The position numbers and the translations under genes were made by a program. DNA of 64,000 bases from Azorinus chamasolen (taxonomy: Eukaryota; Mollusca; Bivalvia; Cardiida; Solecurtidae). Location of the stretch: positions 56,730,633-56,794,632 of the forward strand of contig OY755240.1 in NCBI GenBank assembly GCA_963576725.1, written 5' to 3'. Under the pieces are notes generated by a model, which was not told where the DNA came from, did no database searches, and saw only the letters and a program-made list of their open reading frames with translations. This document shows positions 57,901-60,738 of this stretch, piece after piece. Positions within the stretch are counted from its first letter, which is position 1. The number at the start of each line of letters is the position of its first letter.

Positions 57901-59711
57901 ATACATTTTCCTACTAACATTTGCCTATAATATATAACAATTACAAAAAAGTTAAAGGCAAAAACAAAGCAGGAGAAGAATGCCACTACCTTATCACCTA
58001 GGCGGTATAACTATAGAGATACGATTTATATAAAGACCAAATTTATGTGGACGGATTTGTTCGCTTTTTCATGAAATCGCATAATATGCAAAAATTACCC
58101 CCACGTGAACTTAACCACTTATACAGTATTTGAGGCTGTGCATACTAGAAGGATGCATCTTGTTACACCTAGGAAGACTAGGAACATACATTACAGGATA
58201 TGGATAGACCAGTGGTGTGTAAATTAGTGGTGGTTGTTTGCAACTGGTTCCAACTAGAAATTTGCCAACAGTACACCAATTTGAACACTCACCAAGAGTG
58301 TGTAACTGTATATACCCAGTCGTGCAGCTAGCCTACAAATCAGTCGCATACATACATTGCTACTGAATGCATGGTAGGAAGGAGCATTGCAACACTTGAA
58401 AAGACATAAATTGTGTATTGAAGGTCATGGTTCGACTAGAAAGGTACAGTGCAAGGAACTGTTATAAGGTGTAAACCTTTGAAAGACAAGGATTGTGCAT
58501 TCCAACCCATGGTTGGACGATTCTAACAAGTATTAGAAAAGTGCAGTGCAACACCTGGAAGGACTAGGAAGGTGCATTGCATGTCAAAGCCAAAAAGGGC
58601 AATGCCAAGGCATTGACAAGGTAATTTTACTCTCTTTGACAATTTGCATTATTATCTAAACCCTTTCCCTGTTCTGTATTTAGACCAATTTTCAGTACCT
58701 ACTGAATATTCATTAACAAAATAGTTATAAAGAAATCTGGAAGATGGAACAAATGTAGACATTTTAGAAAGTAAAGAAACAGATCTATCAAATTTTATTA
58801 GCAAACAGAGTAGACCCTGATCAGACGGCTCCTCTAGGAGCCGTCTGATCTGGGTCTACTCTGTTTGCAAATGACCCTGATCAGATGGCTCCTCTATGAG
58901 CCGTCTGATCTGGTCTACTCTGTTTGCAAATGCGTAAAACACGTTTATATGAGGGAAAGGGTTAAAATTAACTAAACTAAAGGTTACCTATCAAACATTT
59001 CCTCTGAGGCAATCAGCCAGCGGATCCAGTCAGCCACCTGTCTCTCTTGCTCCTGATTGCTAAAAGACCAAGACAAAAAATGTTGACAATAAAGTAGATG
59101 AAATACAGCTTACATCATACTATACCTTTGCAAACAGAGACCCAGAGCAGACAGCTCATGTAGGAGCCATCTTATCAAGGCCTGTTCTGTTTGCTTATGA
59201 TACATATGTATTATAATAGTTCACTCCATAAAACATTACTCCATAAATACACCTTTCTAAACAGAATGGTGAACTGATGTTTCCAATTATATTCTTTTTA
59301 ACCCTTTACCTCATATAAATGTATTTTTACACATCTGCAAGCAGAGTAGATCCAGATCAGACGGCTCCTATAGGAGCCGTCTGATCAGGGCCTGCTCTGT
59401 TTGCCAATGGAATTTGAAACATCTGTTTCTTTACTTTCTAAAATGGCTACAATGTTCCTACTTCAGTATTTTATTATAACTATTTTGTCCATGAATATTC
59501 AGTAGGTATTGAAATCTTGAATAAACAGGGTTAAACTACTCTAAGACAATAAGTACTCAGACTATCATACATTACACTGACTTACCCAATGATGTAAGGG
59601 CAGGCTATCAGCATACACAATGAAAGGGAGACAAATCTTGCCCCTGGCTGGTTGACTGGTGGTCTTGATGTAATGAGACGAAACAATAACTTCATTTCCC
59701 AATCAGTGAAT
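30805..59711 (-). CDS. INTS2: Integrator complex subunit 2, C-terminal two thirds (17 exons)
   Basis: INTS2 is a helical-repeat scaffold subunit of the nuclear Integrator complex, which cleaves snRNA 3' ends and attenuates paused RNA polymerase II. Reading leftward, the exons are 59711-59586, 59059-58988, 56979-56865, 55383-55315, 54296-54162, 53727-53551, 52542-52440, 50719-50593, 48850-48717, 47362-47161, 43016-42888, 40880-40658, 40091-39981, 39118-39011, 37771-37666, 34242-34075 and 30983-30805. They total 2284 nt (about 761 codons), and every phase matches its neighbour. Family hallmarks I recognise: SRPPVNQPGARFVSLS, GEMLFLIAIHFHGN, ELVCSTLGMK, IFTQEIFTEQ, LPIHCIYQLLKSRAF, DWIYRQ, DPLIVLRCDYRV, LLAAQESAVIQILLEYC, DPNLAKVVHFQ and LLPVTVAGIPSMHICLD. 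The human protein is about 1200 residues, so roughly 400 N-terminal residues are missing, beyond the right edge. Introns are full of MITEs, several 20-40 bp from a splice site. Confidence 0.95.
31065..31248 (+). mobile_element. TTAA-G MITE
   Basis: TTAACCCTTTCAGCTCAGTG to GCAAGGGTTAA. Hairpin 31080-31138 with centre gggctccaagaggagccc. A second copy is at 50789. Confidence 0.85.
31249..31690. other. INTS2 intron, remnant repeats
   Basis: Includes tctcatctggatccaaactg, a short repeat also seen in altered form near 23457, 34610, 40966 and 60517. No gene seen. Confidence 0.4.
31696..31904. mobile_element. TA-C MITE
   Basis: Hairpin at about 31757-31846 with centre gctcctagaggagc and near-perfect arms; right end gagtttttactgta; left end diverged. 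Confidence 0.8.
31992..32216 (-). mobile_element. TTAA-A MITE
   Basis: ttagccctttccctgttaga to catttacatgaggttaa; hairpin centre deleted (cctgagccatctcatcgggg). Confidence 0.75.
32217..32645. other. INTS2 intron, nothing recognised
   Basis: Single-copy sequence with tgtctgtccacccatctgtc near the right end. Confidence 0.4.
32646..33166. mobile_element. Chimeric A2/A MITE hosting a B
   Basis: Left half is A2 (accctttccttgttctgtgt ... ggtggaacattgtagcc). After the hairpin it switches to the A right half (ggaataatacagatgagact). B lies at TTAA 32904; A resumes tattcattatgtcattta and ends gtaaaaattaa. Confidence 0.82.
32904..33112 (-). mobile_element. TTAA-B MITE nested at an internal TTAA
   Basis: TTAACCCTTTCCTCCATAAA to GAGGTAATGGGTTAA. 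Removing it with one TTAA restores the A sequence taattaatattcat. Hairpin arm partly deleted. Confidence 0.92.
33210..33438 (+). mobile_element. TTAA-A MITE
   Basis: taatgcctaaaatgctaaca left; hairpin gagaagacccagatcagagg; right CAAGGAAAGGTTAA. Confidence 0.78.
33567..33816 (+). mobile_element. TTAA-E MITE
   Basis: TTAACCCTTCGCTTGCTG to AGCAAGCGAAGGGTTAA, opposite orientation to 25298. The second hairpin (gtgcaatcactgctg ... ttgcacaatcaacttg) is imperfect. Confidence 0.92.
33869..34046. mobile_element. hAT-like D MITE
   Basis: ctgataaaggtacatacc to gcatcttatctgg; palindromic centre cgtctctaagagaca. It ends about 28 bp from the INTS2 exon at 34075. Confidence 0.8.
34075..34242 (-). CDS. INTS2: INTS2 exon
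   Basis: 168 nt, acceptor tttcttag, donor ACAG|gtgaat. Encodes LEANKRVEFFSQTLPHLVQV, CAAFPPLCEDGTSLLIQIGR and ends SNIPET. A D element ends about 28 bp beyond the donor. Confidence 0.92.
34382..34569. mobile_element. TA-C MITE
   Basis: TA-CAGTAAAAAACCCTCTAG to TAGAGGGGTTTACTG-TA. Hairpin 34422-34515 with 45-bp arms differing by a single base. Confidence 0.92.
34663..35169 (-). mobile_element. TTAA-A MITE hosting an A2
   Basis: TTAACTCTTACCCTGTTC ... catgta, then A2, then gaaataatgacatcatgaat onward through the hairpin (35049-35131) to ggagtaaatgacta. Confidence 0.82.
34693..34926 (+). mobile_element. TTAA-A2 MITE nested in A
   Basis: TTAACCCTTTCCCTCATATA to CAGGGAAAGGATTAA; perfect short-loop hairpin (ggctcctaggagcc). 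Confidence 0.92.
35200..35646 (+). mobile_element. TTAA-A MITE hosting a B
   Basis: Degraded left half with repeated arm fragments (gacccagatcagaaggcagt). A is cut after tcattaatttc, resumes ataaatattcaacaggg and ends aaagggttat. Confidence 0.75.
35392..35620 (-). mobile_element. TTAA-B MITE nested in A
   Basis: TTAACCCATTCCCTCATATT to GAGGTAATGGGTTAA. Hairpin 35446-35513, perfect 33-bp arms (gaaaccattgtgataaatag). Confidence 0.93.
35740..35973 (+). mobile_element. TTAA-F MITE, right end truncated
   Basis: ccactttcggtgccaatgtc left; hairpin caggtcagatgccgcctttt ... ggcatctgacctaggac; interior matches 60739-60968 in reverse. Confidence 0.82.
35976..36172 (+). mobile_element. TTAA-A MITE, left end missing
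   Basis: Hairpin remnant agtaggtcctgtaggagctg; right end ATGGAGTAAAGGTTTAA. Confidence 0.75.
36180..36250. repeat. H-type hairpin
   Basis: catatagtgtagaccttcat ... catctgggtatagactattt, centre weakly paired. Confidence 0.55.
36258..36457 (-). mobile_element. TTAA-A2 MITE
   Basis: TTAACCTTTTCCTAACATAG to AAGGGAAAGGGTTAA; hairpin centre gctcctctaggagc. Confidence 0.85.
36458..37007. repeat. Mosaic of A and A2 fragments
   Basis: Pieces include gagctgtcttacctgggtct (A hairpin half), aatttcttcacctcgtgaat, the A2 right half (ggctacaatgttccaccttc, 36787) and an A left end at 36929-37005 (ttaacccattactctataaa). Confidence 0.65.
37008..37270 (+). mobile_element. B/A chimeric MITE
   Basis: Left end and hairpin are B (TTAACCCTTTCCTCTATAGG ... 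tcacaatggtttcataaag). After gagacagtttct (37190) the sequence is the A right half (catgtccatgtaacagtata), ending TTAAGGGTTAA. Confidence 0.82.
37350..37565 (-). mobile_element. TTAA-B MITE nested in a C2 remnant
   Basis: TTAACCCTTTCCTCCATAAA to GAGGTAATGGGTTAA, between C2 arm ctaccacctgtc and agatcaaatgtttaaggtct. Confidence 0.88.
37566..37665. mobile_element. TA-C2 right-end remnant
   Basis: gagtggctgttgtaggttgt and tttttactgta at 37608-37618. Confidence 0.5.
37666..37771 (-). CDS. INTS2: INTS2 exon
   Basis: 106 nt, acceptor gtttttcag, donor GGAG|gtaaga. IFAIRLTAYLCEQYALPKSL then SIAKLCINVMFSMIG. Confidence 0.92.
37780..38070. other. INTS2 intron, nothing recognised
   Basis: Single-copy; aacaagagtgttccaaggaa resembles the start of other mollusc repeats. 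Confidence 0.35.
38076..38277. mobile_element. TA-C MITE, diverged
   Basis: TA-CAGTAAAGTCCCTCTCAG to GAGAGGTTTGAAAGTA; hairpin shortened to aagcttgagttt. Confidence 0.75.
38366..38594 (+). mobile_element. TTAA-B MITE
   Basis: TTAACCCATTCCCGCATAGG to GCGGGAATGGGTTAA. The ends co-vary: CCCGCATA and TATGCGGG are complementary where other copies have CCCTCATA. Confidence 0.9.
38640..38968 (-). mobile_element. TTAA-A MITE hosting a palindrome
   Basis: taccctttacttcatgaata left; interrupted at about 38727-38801; resumes aacaggattatttggaaatt, with hairpin gcaaaccctgatcagagagc. Confidence 0.75.
38727..38801. mobile_element. 75-bp palindromic insert
   Basis: gagggcttgaagcaaagcaa ... ttttgcaccaagccctc, inner arms gtaactccttcac / gtgaaggagttac around ttt. 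Probably a minimal foldback or MITE; ends unclear. Confidence 0.75.
39011..39118 (-). CDS. INTS2: INTS2 exon
   Basis: 36 codons, acceptor tatatacag, donor CAG|gtaacc. GYPSELLPVTVAGIPSMHIC, the most conserved INTS2 segment, then LDYIPEMLSQPQMDKQ. Confidence 0.97.
39174..39530. mobile_element. hAT-like D MITE, truncated, hosting A2
   Basis: D left end ccagataagatatgtaaa, then A2, then aacattttcaagaataactc ... ctgtgaccactaaagac, where it breaks off. Confidence 0.78.
39194..39443 (-). mobile_element. TTAA-A2 MITE nested in D
   Basis: TTAACCCTTTCCCTGTTC to GAGGGAAAGGGTTAA. Removing it with one TTAA restores the D sequence gtaaattaaaacattttc seen intact near 44493. Confidence 0.93.
39531..39980. 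other. INTS2 intron, nothing recognised
   Basis: Single-copy AT-rich sequence. Confidence 0.4.
39981..40091 (-). CDS. INTS2: INTS2 exon
   Basis: 37 codons, acceptor catttcag, donor CAG|gtacag. EGAGLLNSLSEVRSLICSYI and then HQAFISDPNLAKVVHFQ. Confidence 0.95.
40202..40340 (+). mobile_element. TTAA-A MITE, truncated
   Basis: TTAACCCGTTACCTCAAATA and full hairpin, breaking off into aacctatgcgggaat, which is a B end motif. Confidence 0.72.
40454..40650. mobile_element. TA-C2 MITE at an INTS2 splice donor
   Basis: agtagaacctgtcttaagcg to gcttaaaacaggttctattg-TA. Its right TA lies inside the intron, only about 6 bp past the donor gtgatg of exon 40658-40880. Confidence 0.85.
40658..40880 (-). CDS. 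INTS2: INTS2 exon
   Basis: 223 nt, acceptor attttag, donor CAG|gtgatg. Encodes CAPVLEIVLRILSAYTLACR and later ALLAAQESAVIQILLEYCMA. GC content is higher than in the flanking introns. Confidence 0.95.
41002..41205 (-). mobile_element. TTAA-B MITE, one arm shortened
   Basis: TTAACCCTTTCCTCCATAAA to GAGGGAAAGGGTTAA; the right arm lacks gagcaaatgctctattta. Confidence 0.88.
41202..41404 (+). mobile_element. TTAA-A MITE sharing TTAA with B
   Basis: TTAACCCTTTCCTCATATAA to gaagtgaacaattaa. Confidence 0.78.
41432..41658 (-). mobile_element. TTAA-B MITE, eroded ends
   Basis: aaacccattccctcatactg to tatgaggcaaaaggtaaa. Confidence 0.8.
41655..41887 (+). mobile_element. TTAA-A2 MITE, left end eroded
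   Basis: taaacatgttttcacgcatt, perfect hairpin (ggctcctagaggagcc), right CAGGGAAAGGGTTAA. Confidence 0.85.
41968..42325. repeat. 80-bp direct duplication flanking a D element
   Basis: agcaggataaagaggtaaaa ... cacttctatgtac (about 41968-42038) recurs as agcgggataacaggtaagaa ... ttctatctatgtac (about 42245-42323), roughly 85 percent alike. Confidence 0.8.
42040..42232. mobile_element. hAT-like D MITE
   Basis: CAGAGCAACAGATAAATG to CATCTAATCTGGAGCTCTG, nearly perfect palindrome; flanks tctatgtac and atgtactat. Confidence 0.87.
42634..42908. repeat. 45-bp direct duplication of an INTS2 exon junction
   Basis: agatgcattggtctactcac with taaactctgtagtcatagc (42634-42678) repeats at 42864-42908, which covers the real donor and 3' end of exon 42888-43016. 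Confidence 0.9.
42679..42863. mobile_element. hAT-like D MITE
   Basis: acaaaggtgcatacccaaat to atgcactttatctggatctc, palindromic around ctcttcaagacaa. Confidence 0.83.
42888..43016 (-). CDS. INTS2: INTS2 exon with duplicated 3' end nearby
   Basis: 129 nt, acceptor cttttacag, donor TTTAG|gtgagt. Ends TDVTVDPLIVLRCDYRVF. Its 3' end and donor are copied at 42634-42678 on the far side of a D element. Z2 begins 27 bp upstream of its acceptor. Confidence 0.95.
43044..44359 (+). mobile_element. Z2 element, 165-bp tandem core
   Basis: Starts acaagagggccagaatggcc ... gctcacc and ends in the hairpin agctcaccctgagcac ttt gtgctctggtgagct. Seven units mark at tagaggacct (43191, 43356, 43521, 43685, 43849, 44014, 44177), then the GC-rich tail gacgcacgccgacggacgac. 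Confidence 0.85.
44443..44860 (+). mobile_element. TTAA-A MITE hosting a D, right end truncated
   Basis: accatttacctaagagagac left, D insert, then gcaaactgagtagaacctga hairpin and the A right half, cut by Z1. Confidence 0.8.
44479..44671. mobile_element. hAT-like D MITE with clear 8-bp duplication
   Basis: CAGAGCTCCAGATAAGATG to CTTATCTGTAGCTGTG. Flanked by ATGCCATT at 44471-44478 and 44672-44679. Removing the insert restores the A sequence tttttatgccattgcaaac. Confidence 0.93.
44864..46662 (+). mobile_element. Z1 element, 145-bp tandem core
   Basis: Starts acaagaggaccctgagggtc ... gctcacctg and ends in the hairpin agctcacttgagcaagctcaggtgagct. The core at about 45655-46540 has six units of 145 bp (gatttgacctagtgacctac). 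A pre-terminal tail repeats gacgcac. Confidence 0.87.
44997..45524. repeat. 264-bp tandem duplication inside Z1
   Basis: catgtctatgattgccaatt begins at 44997 and 45261; only a few differences. Each unit contains the palindrome agctcatttagatatttagc ... ttaaatacctaaatgagct with centre agcaagcttgct. Confidence 0.93.
46806..46880. repeat. H-type hairpin
   Basis: atactgtagacccagatcaa ... gggtctacactatttgccta, centre partly deleted. Confidence 0.6.
46896..47124 (+). mobile_element. TTAA-B MITE beside an INTS2 exon
   Basis: TTAATCCATTCCCCCATAGG to GGAGGAAATGGTTAA; ends 36 bp from exon 47161-47362. Confidence 0.87.
47161..47362 (-). CDS. INTS2: INTS2 exon
   Basis: 202 nt, acceptor atttacag, donor AG|gtacag. 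Encodes LQNLSGCPTELLMVLQRLMD and later SVPRKIIDLVKKLWFRIHSL. A B element ends 36 bp beyond the donor. Confidence 0.9.
47453..47600. mobile_element. hAT-like D MITE, one end truncated
   Basis: CCAGAGCAACAGATAAGG and palindrome up to ggtttggttgagaaataaa. Confidence 0.8.
47638..47840 (+). mobile_element. TTAA-B MITE, one arm shortened
   Basis: TTAACCCATTCCATCATATG to CATACGAAAATGACTTTAA; the left arm is cut at gaaaccaacggagc. Confidence 0.8.
47986..48237 (+). mobile_element. TTAA-A MITE
   Basis: gtaaccctttaccccataaa to GGGGTAAAGGGTTAA; hairpin arms fully matched here. Confidence 0.85.
48262..48335. repeat. H-type hairpin
   Basis: aacagtgtagatccagatca ... tatcagggtctaaactgt around gggctcttgaggaagccc. 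Confidence 0.7.
48400..48625 (-). mobile_element. TTAA-E MITE, main hairpin half lost
   Basis: TTAACCCTTTGCTTGCTG to GCAAGAGAAGGGTTAA; after gacagctcctgc the return arm is missing. Confidence 0.85.
48717..48850 (-). CDS. INTS2: INTS2 exon
   Basis: 134 nt, acceptor gtttcag, donor CATG|gtaaga. Begins LLVNKFPHLCIIEDWLEEIL, matching the family's NYPHLCIVDDW region. Confidence 0.9.
48851..49152. other. INTS2 intron, nothing recognised
   Basis: AT-rich single-copy sequence. Confidence 0.4.
49153..49385 (+). mobile_element. TTAA-A MITE
   Basis: tgaccctttaatccatatat to GGAGTAAAGATTTAA. Confidence 0.8.
49391..49607 (+). mobile_element. TTAA-A MITE, hairpin centre deleted
   Basis: TTAACCCTTTACTCCTTAAA to GGAGTAAAGGGTTTAA; six bases separate it from the previous A. 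Confidence 0.85.
49667..49915 (+). mobile_element. TTAA-A2 MITE
   Basis: TTAACCCTTTCCCTTATATA to CAGGGAAAAGGTTAA; hairpin 49706-49773. A half C end (tacagtaaaaccactctata) precedes it at 49624. Confidence 0.9.
49912..50178 (+). mobile_element. TTAA-A MITE sharing TTAA with A2
   Basis: TTAACGTTTTACCCCATAGA to gatggatgggttatt, with a duplicated agatgtatttctat. Confidence 0.75.
50195..50337. mobile_element. TA-C2 remnant
   Basis: agatggtagcttaatgcaca, centre gctccttcaggagat, return arm cagcatgaagcacaatcctg. Confidence 0.65.
50338..50568 (+). mobile_element. TTAA-A MITE beside an INTS2 exon
   Basis: TTAACCCTTTACTCCATAAA to GGAGAAAAGAGTTAA; 24 bp from exon 50593-50719. Confidence 0.87.
50593..50719 (-). 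CDS. INTS2: INTS2 exon
   Basis: 127 nt, acceptor gtcaacag, donor AA|gtaagt. Encodes FSTIPINHLIQQAQKRQDLY and GGLFSSLLK. An A element ends 24 bp beyond the donor. Confidence 0.9.
50789..50962 (-). mobile_element. TTAA-G MITE, degraded
   Basis: TTAACCCTTACAATGCTG, ttttcaaatggactattcca; hairpin gaccctgctgagaggactac ... gccgtctcatctg. Confidence 0.72.
50985..51183 (+). mobile_element. TTAA-A MITE, degraded
   Basis: ctacacacagagtataacca and gaatatttattaagtaaagg. Confidence 0.65.
51184..51520 (+). mobile_element. TTAA-A fragment hosting a B
   Basis: A body agatctgatcctacagtttt, then B at 51252-51459, then gttaatgaatattcataaag and ttaggaagagggttaa. Confidence 0.7.
51252..51459 (+). mobile_element. 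TTAA-B MITE nested in A, one arm lost
   Basis: TTAACCCATTCCCTCATAGG to GGAGGAAAGGGTTAA; hairpin return arm reduced to aacaatggtttc. Confidence 0.88.
51517..51761 (-). mobile_element. TTAA-A2 MITE
   Basis: TTAATCCTTTCCCTGTTC to AAGGAAAAGGTTAA. Confidence 0.85.
51893..52368 (+). mobile_element. TTAA-A MITE hosting a B
   Basis: ttttccttcatacaaacgcc with hairpin, cut after gatgtcataatatc, resuming atgaatattcaaacagggg and ending aggtttaat. Confidence 0.82.
52113..52340 (-). mobile_element. TTAA-B MITE nested in A
   Basis: TTAATCCTTTCTTCCATAAA to GAGAGAATGGGTTAA; near-perfect hairpin. Confidence 0.9.
52440..52542 (-). CDS. INTS2: INTS2 exon
   Basis: 103 nt, acceptor ttgtttcag, donor CTAT|gtaagt. 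Contains GEINLAPQLCMLYYILLFED; ends one base into a codon. Confidence 0.9.
52733..52981 (-). mobile_element. TTAA-A MITE, degraded
   Basis: tctttacctgatgaatattc to atcaagtaaaggggtaa. Confidence 0.72.
52979..53305 (+). mobile_element. TTAA-A MITE interrupted by a long palindrome
   Basis: gtaaccctttccttcataca and the left arm up to agcaggacccatctg, then an insert, then ctgattagggtctgctctat and A right half sequence. Confidence 0.72.
53065..53240. mobile_element. 176-bp palindromic insert
   Basis: ggtccatgcttataaagctt ... aagttttataagcatggacc. Arms of about 70 bp; the left arm has a tandem copy of gttctcaagcttttgattgg (53113 and 53142). Centre gagccaaaggctc. Confidence 0.88.
53329..53440. repeat. 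R-type fragment
   Basis: tttgaccttgatgtatgacc ... gtgcaacagacagacagagc, also echoed at 55962-56045. Confidence 0.5.
53551..53727 (-). CDS. INTS2: INTS2 exon with weak donor
   Basis: 59 codons beginning DWIYRQITHCGTPLHPLLPS. The donor AAG|gtctaa departs from the consensus but gives the only in-frame exit before a stop. Confidence 0.9.
53755..54007 (+). mobile_element. TTAA-A2 MITE beside an INTS2 exon
   Basis: TTAATCCTTTCTTTCATT to CAGGGAAAGGCTT; starts 28 bp upstream of the acceptor of exon 53551-53727. Confidence 0.82.
54162..54296 (-). CDS. INTS2: INTS2 exon
   Basis: 45 codons, acceptor attttcag, donor AAG|gttagt. VITAHAVTVPVTENLNANMG and then YLPIHCIYQLLKSRAFSKYK. Confidence 0.95.
54320..54547 (-). 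mobile_element. TTAA-B MITE
   Basis: TTAATTCATTCTTTCCTAG to GAGGGAATGAGTTAA; hairpin perfect (centre tttgctccataggagcaaa). 24 bp from exon 54162-54296. Confidence 0.88.
54802..54885 (+). mobile_element. TTAA-B left-end fragment
   Basis: TTAACCCATTCCCTCATCGG, body to aaccgaaaaggaacac, then lost. Confidence 0.75.
54886..55061. other. INTS2 intron, nothing recognised
   Basis: Single-copy sequence. Confidence 0.4.
55062..55290 (-). mobile_element. TTAA-B MITE beside an INTS2 exon
   Basis: TTAACCCTTTCTTCCATAAA to GAGGGAATGGGTTAA; 24 bp from exon 55315-55383. Confidence 0.9.
55315..55383 (-). CDS. INTS2: INTS2 exon
   Basis: 23 codons, phase 0 to 0, acceptor gatttcag, donor CAA|gtaagt. Ends RIRQIFTQEIFTEQ, a very conserved INTS2 segment. 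A B element ends 24 bp beyond the donor. Confidence 0.95.
55475..55903 (-). mobile_element. Two fused A-type MITEs
   Basis: First copy accctttcctccatgaatat to aggcgtatttat. At about 55683 it runs straight into ttcaaaatttcttcacctca and a second copy with its own hairpin, ending GGAAAAGGGTTAA. Confidence 0.75.
55904..56302. other. INTS2 intron, short repeats only
   Basis: ttttgaccttgaagtttgac R-type fragment; otherwise nothing recognised. The open frame here has no support. Confidence 0.4.
56303..56548 (+). mobile_element. TTAA-A MITE
   Basis: TTAACCCTTTACTCCATAAG to GGAGTAAAGGGTTAA; hairpin centre gctcctgtaggagc. Confidence 0.9.
56641..56849 (+). mobile_element. TTAA-A MITE, left end missing
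   Basis: gcaaacaggttagatacaga hairpin; right end atcaggtaaaaggtaa, 16 bp from exon 56865-56979. Confidence 0.72.
56865..56979 (-). CDS. INTS2: INTS2 exon
   Basis: 115 nt, acceptor gttacag, donor AAG|gtgagt. Encodes TAGKSSSFGEMLFLIAIHFH and ends ISELVCSTLGMK. Confidence 0.95.
56989..57111 (-). mobile_element. TTAA-A MITE, truncated by a C
   Basis: TTAACCCTCTACTTCATG ... gtacaatcatatcta, then C. Starts about 10 bp upstream of an INTS2 acceptor. Confidence 0.8.
57112..57316. mobile_element. TA-C MITE
   Basis: CAGTGAAACCCCGCTAATG to TTAGCGAGGTTTTACTG; hairpin centre gctcctataggagc, arms about 45 bp. Confidence 0.92.
57318..57440. mobile_element. Second C element, half
   Basis: TACACTAAAACCCCTCTCATG to gcttaatgcaggatgaaa, then a jump to the opposite arm cacctgcttatgaag; hairpin deleted. 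Confidence 0.75.
57441..58655. other. INTS2 intron, largely single copy
   Basis: The longest repeat-poor stretch. From 58150 there are loose repeats of gaaggtgcattgcaacac / aaaggtacagtgcaagg. No gene seen. Confidence 0.45.
58657..58965 (-). mobile_element. TTAA-A2 MITE with tandem-duplicated hairpin
   Basis: accctttccctgttctgtat to GAGGGAAAGGGTTAA. Two hairpins in a row (58801-58868 and 58871-58929), both centred on gctcctctaggagc or gctcctctatgagc. Confidence 0.9.
58988..59059 (-). CDS. INTS2: INTS2 exon
   Basis: 72 nt, acceptor ttttag, donor GATAG|gtaacc. Encodes NQEQERQVADWIRWLIASEE and MFD. A family A2 element ends 22 bp beyond its donor. Confidence 0.9.
59124..59240 (+). mobile_element. 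TTAA-A fragment
   Basis: ctttgcaaacagagacccag hairpin remnant; ends lost. Confidence 0.6.
59298..59534 (+). mobile_element. TTAA-A2 MITE
   Basis: TTAACCCTTTACCTCATATA to AATAAACAGGGTTAA; perfect inner hairpin (ggctcctataggagcc). Confidence 0.9.
59586..59711 (-). CDS. INTS2: INTS2 exon (first visible)
   Basis: Acceptor tctgccag, donor GG|gtaag. Encodes FTDWEMKLLFRLITSRPPVN followed by QPGARFVSLSLCMLIACPYI. The single leading base completes a codon begun in an upstream exon outside the window. Confidence 0.9.
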
Positions 59712-59814
59712 CTGGCAGAAAAGAGACAATATACCTTTTATAGACAAATGAACAGAAAACCAGATATTTTTCTAATGTGCATAGACCTAACTGAGAAGAC
59801 AGCTGATAAAGTGA

Positions 59815-60372
59815 GAGTGGGTGGACGAGTGACAGTGAAAGTGACAGTTGAGTGAGAGAGAGTGAGAAAATGAATGAGTTGGGGTAGAGGTGTGATTGAG
59901 AAAGTGAAAGTTAGAAAGGAAGTGTGTTGTGGTGAAGGGGGATTAAATAAGTGGGTGAGGTTTGTGATAATGGGAAAATGAATGAGTTGGGGTGAATGTG
60001 GGGTTGAGTGAGAGAAAGAAAAATAATGAGTTAGGGTGAATATAGAAGTTGAGTGAGTGAGTATGAGAAAATTTAGTAAGTTGGAAGAAAGTGGGAGTTG
60101 AGTGAGTGAGAAAATGAATGAGTTGGGTGAATGTGGGGGTTCAGTGAGAGTGAGAAAATGAGTGTGTTTGGTGAAAGTGGGGGTTGTGAGAGTGGGAGTG
60201 AGAAAATTAATTGATTGGATGAATGTGGGGGTCAAGTGAGTGAGAGTGAGAAAATGAATGAGTTGGTGAATGTGGGGTTTGGTTGAGTGAGACTGAGAAA
60301 ATCAAATGAGTGAATTGGGAAGGAGATGAGAGGTGAAGTGAATTAGTGAAAGGAAGGGAGAATGAGTGACAC
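59815..60372. repeat. Purine-rich minisatellite
   Basis: Irregular units around gtgagagtgagaaaatgaat gagttgggtgaatgtggg, 40-60 bp each. Strong G/A strand bias; its - frame gives a Thr/His/Ser/Pro-rich pseudo-protein. Confidence 0.9.
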
Positions 60373-60561
60373 CAATTTTAAACATTAGCACTCTTAGCCC
60401 ATCTCTTCTGTAACAATTTGAGCTACTTACAACACAGATTCTTCTTTCTTTTCTTTTAAAAAATGTGAGGATATCAAGCAGTCTGGTTCTTGATCAGTTG
60501 CCAATTTATGGGTTGTCTCATCCAGATCTAAACTATTTGCACTGATAATTACAATTTGTCA

Positions 60562-60698
60562 ATAACCCTTTACTCCATAAATAAGGCCTTCTTACGCCTT
60601 TGCAAACAGAGTAGACCCAGATCATCAGGAGCTATCTGATCTGGGTCTACTCTGTTTGCAAAGGCATAGAAAGGCGTATTAATGGAGTAAAGGGTTAA
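60562..60698. mobile_element. Fully palindromic TTAA-A derivative
   Basis: Both ends are the same A left end: ataaccctttactccataaa and mirrored tta atggagtaaagggttaa. Arms of about 60 bp run to gacccagatca; loop tcaggagctatc. Confidence 0.88.
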
Positions 60699-60738
60699 TG
60701 GTAAAGTGTAACACAATTGTAACTACATTTTTACCTTT

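Noticed and set aside
59738..60235. 165-codon open frame on the - strand, Thr/His/Ser/Pro-rich
   Set aside because: It is the translation of a purine-rich minisatellite; repeat units shift frame and no gene context supports it.
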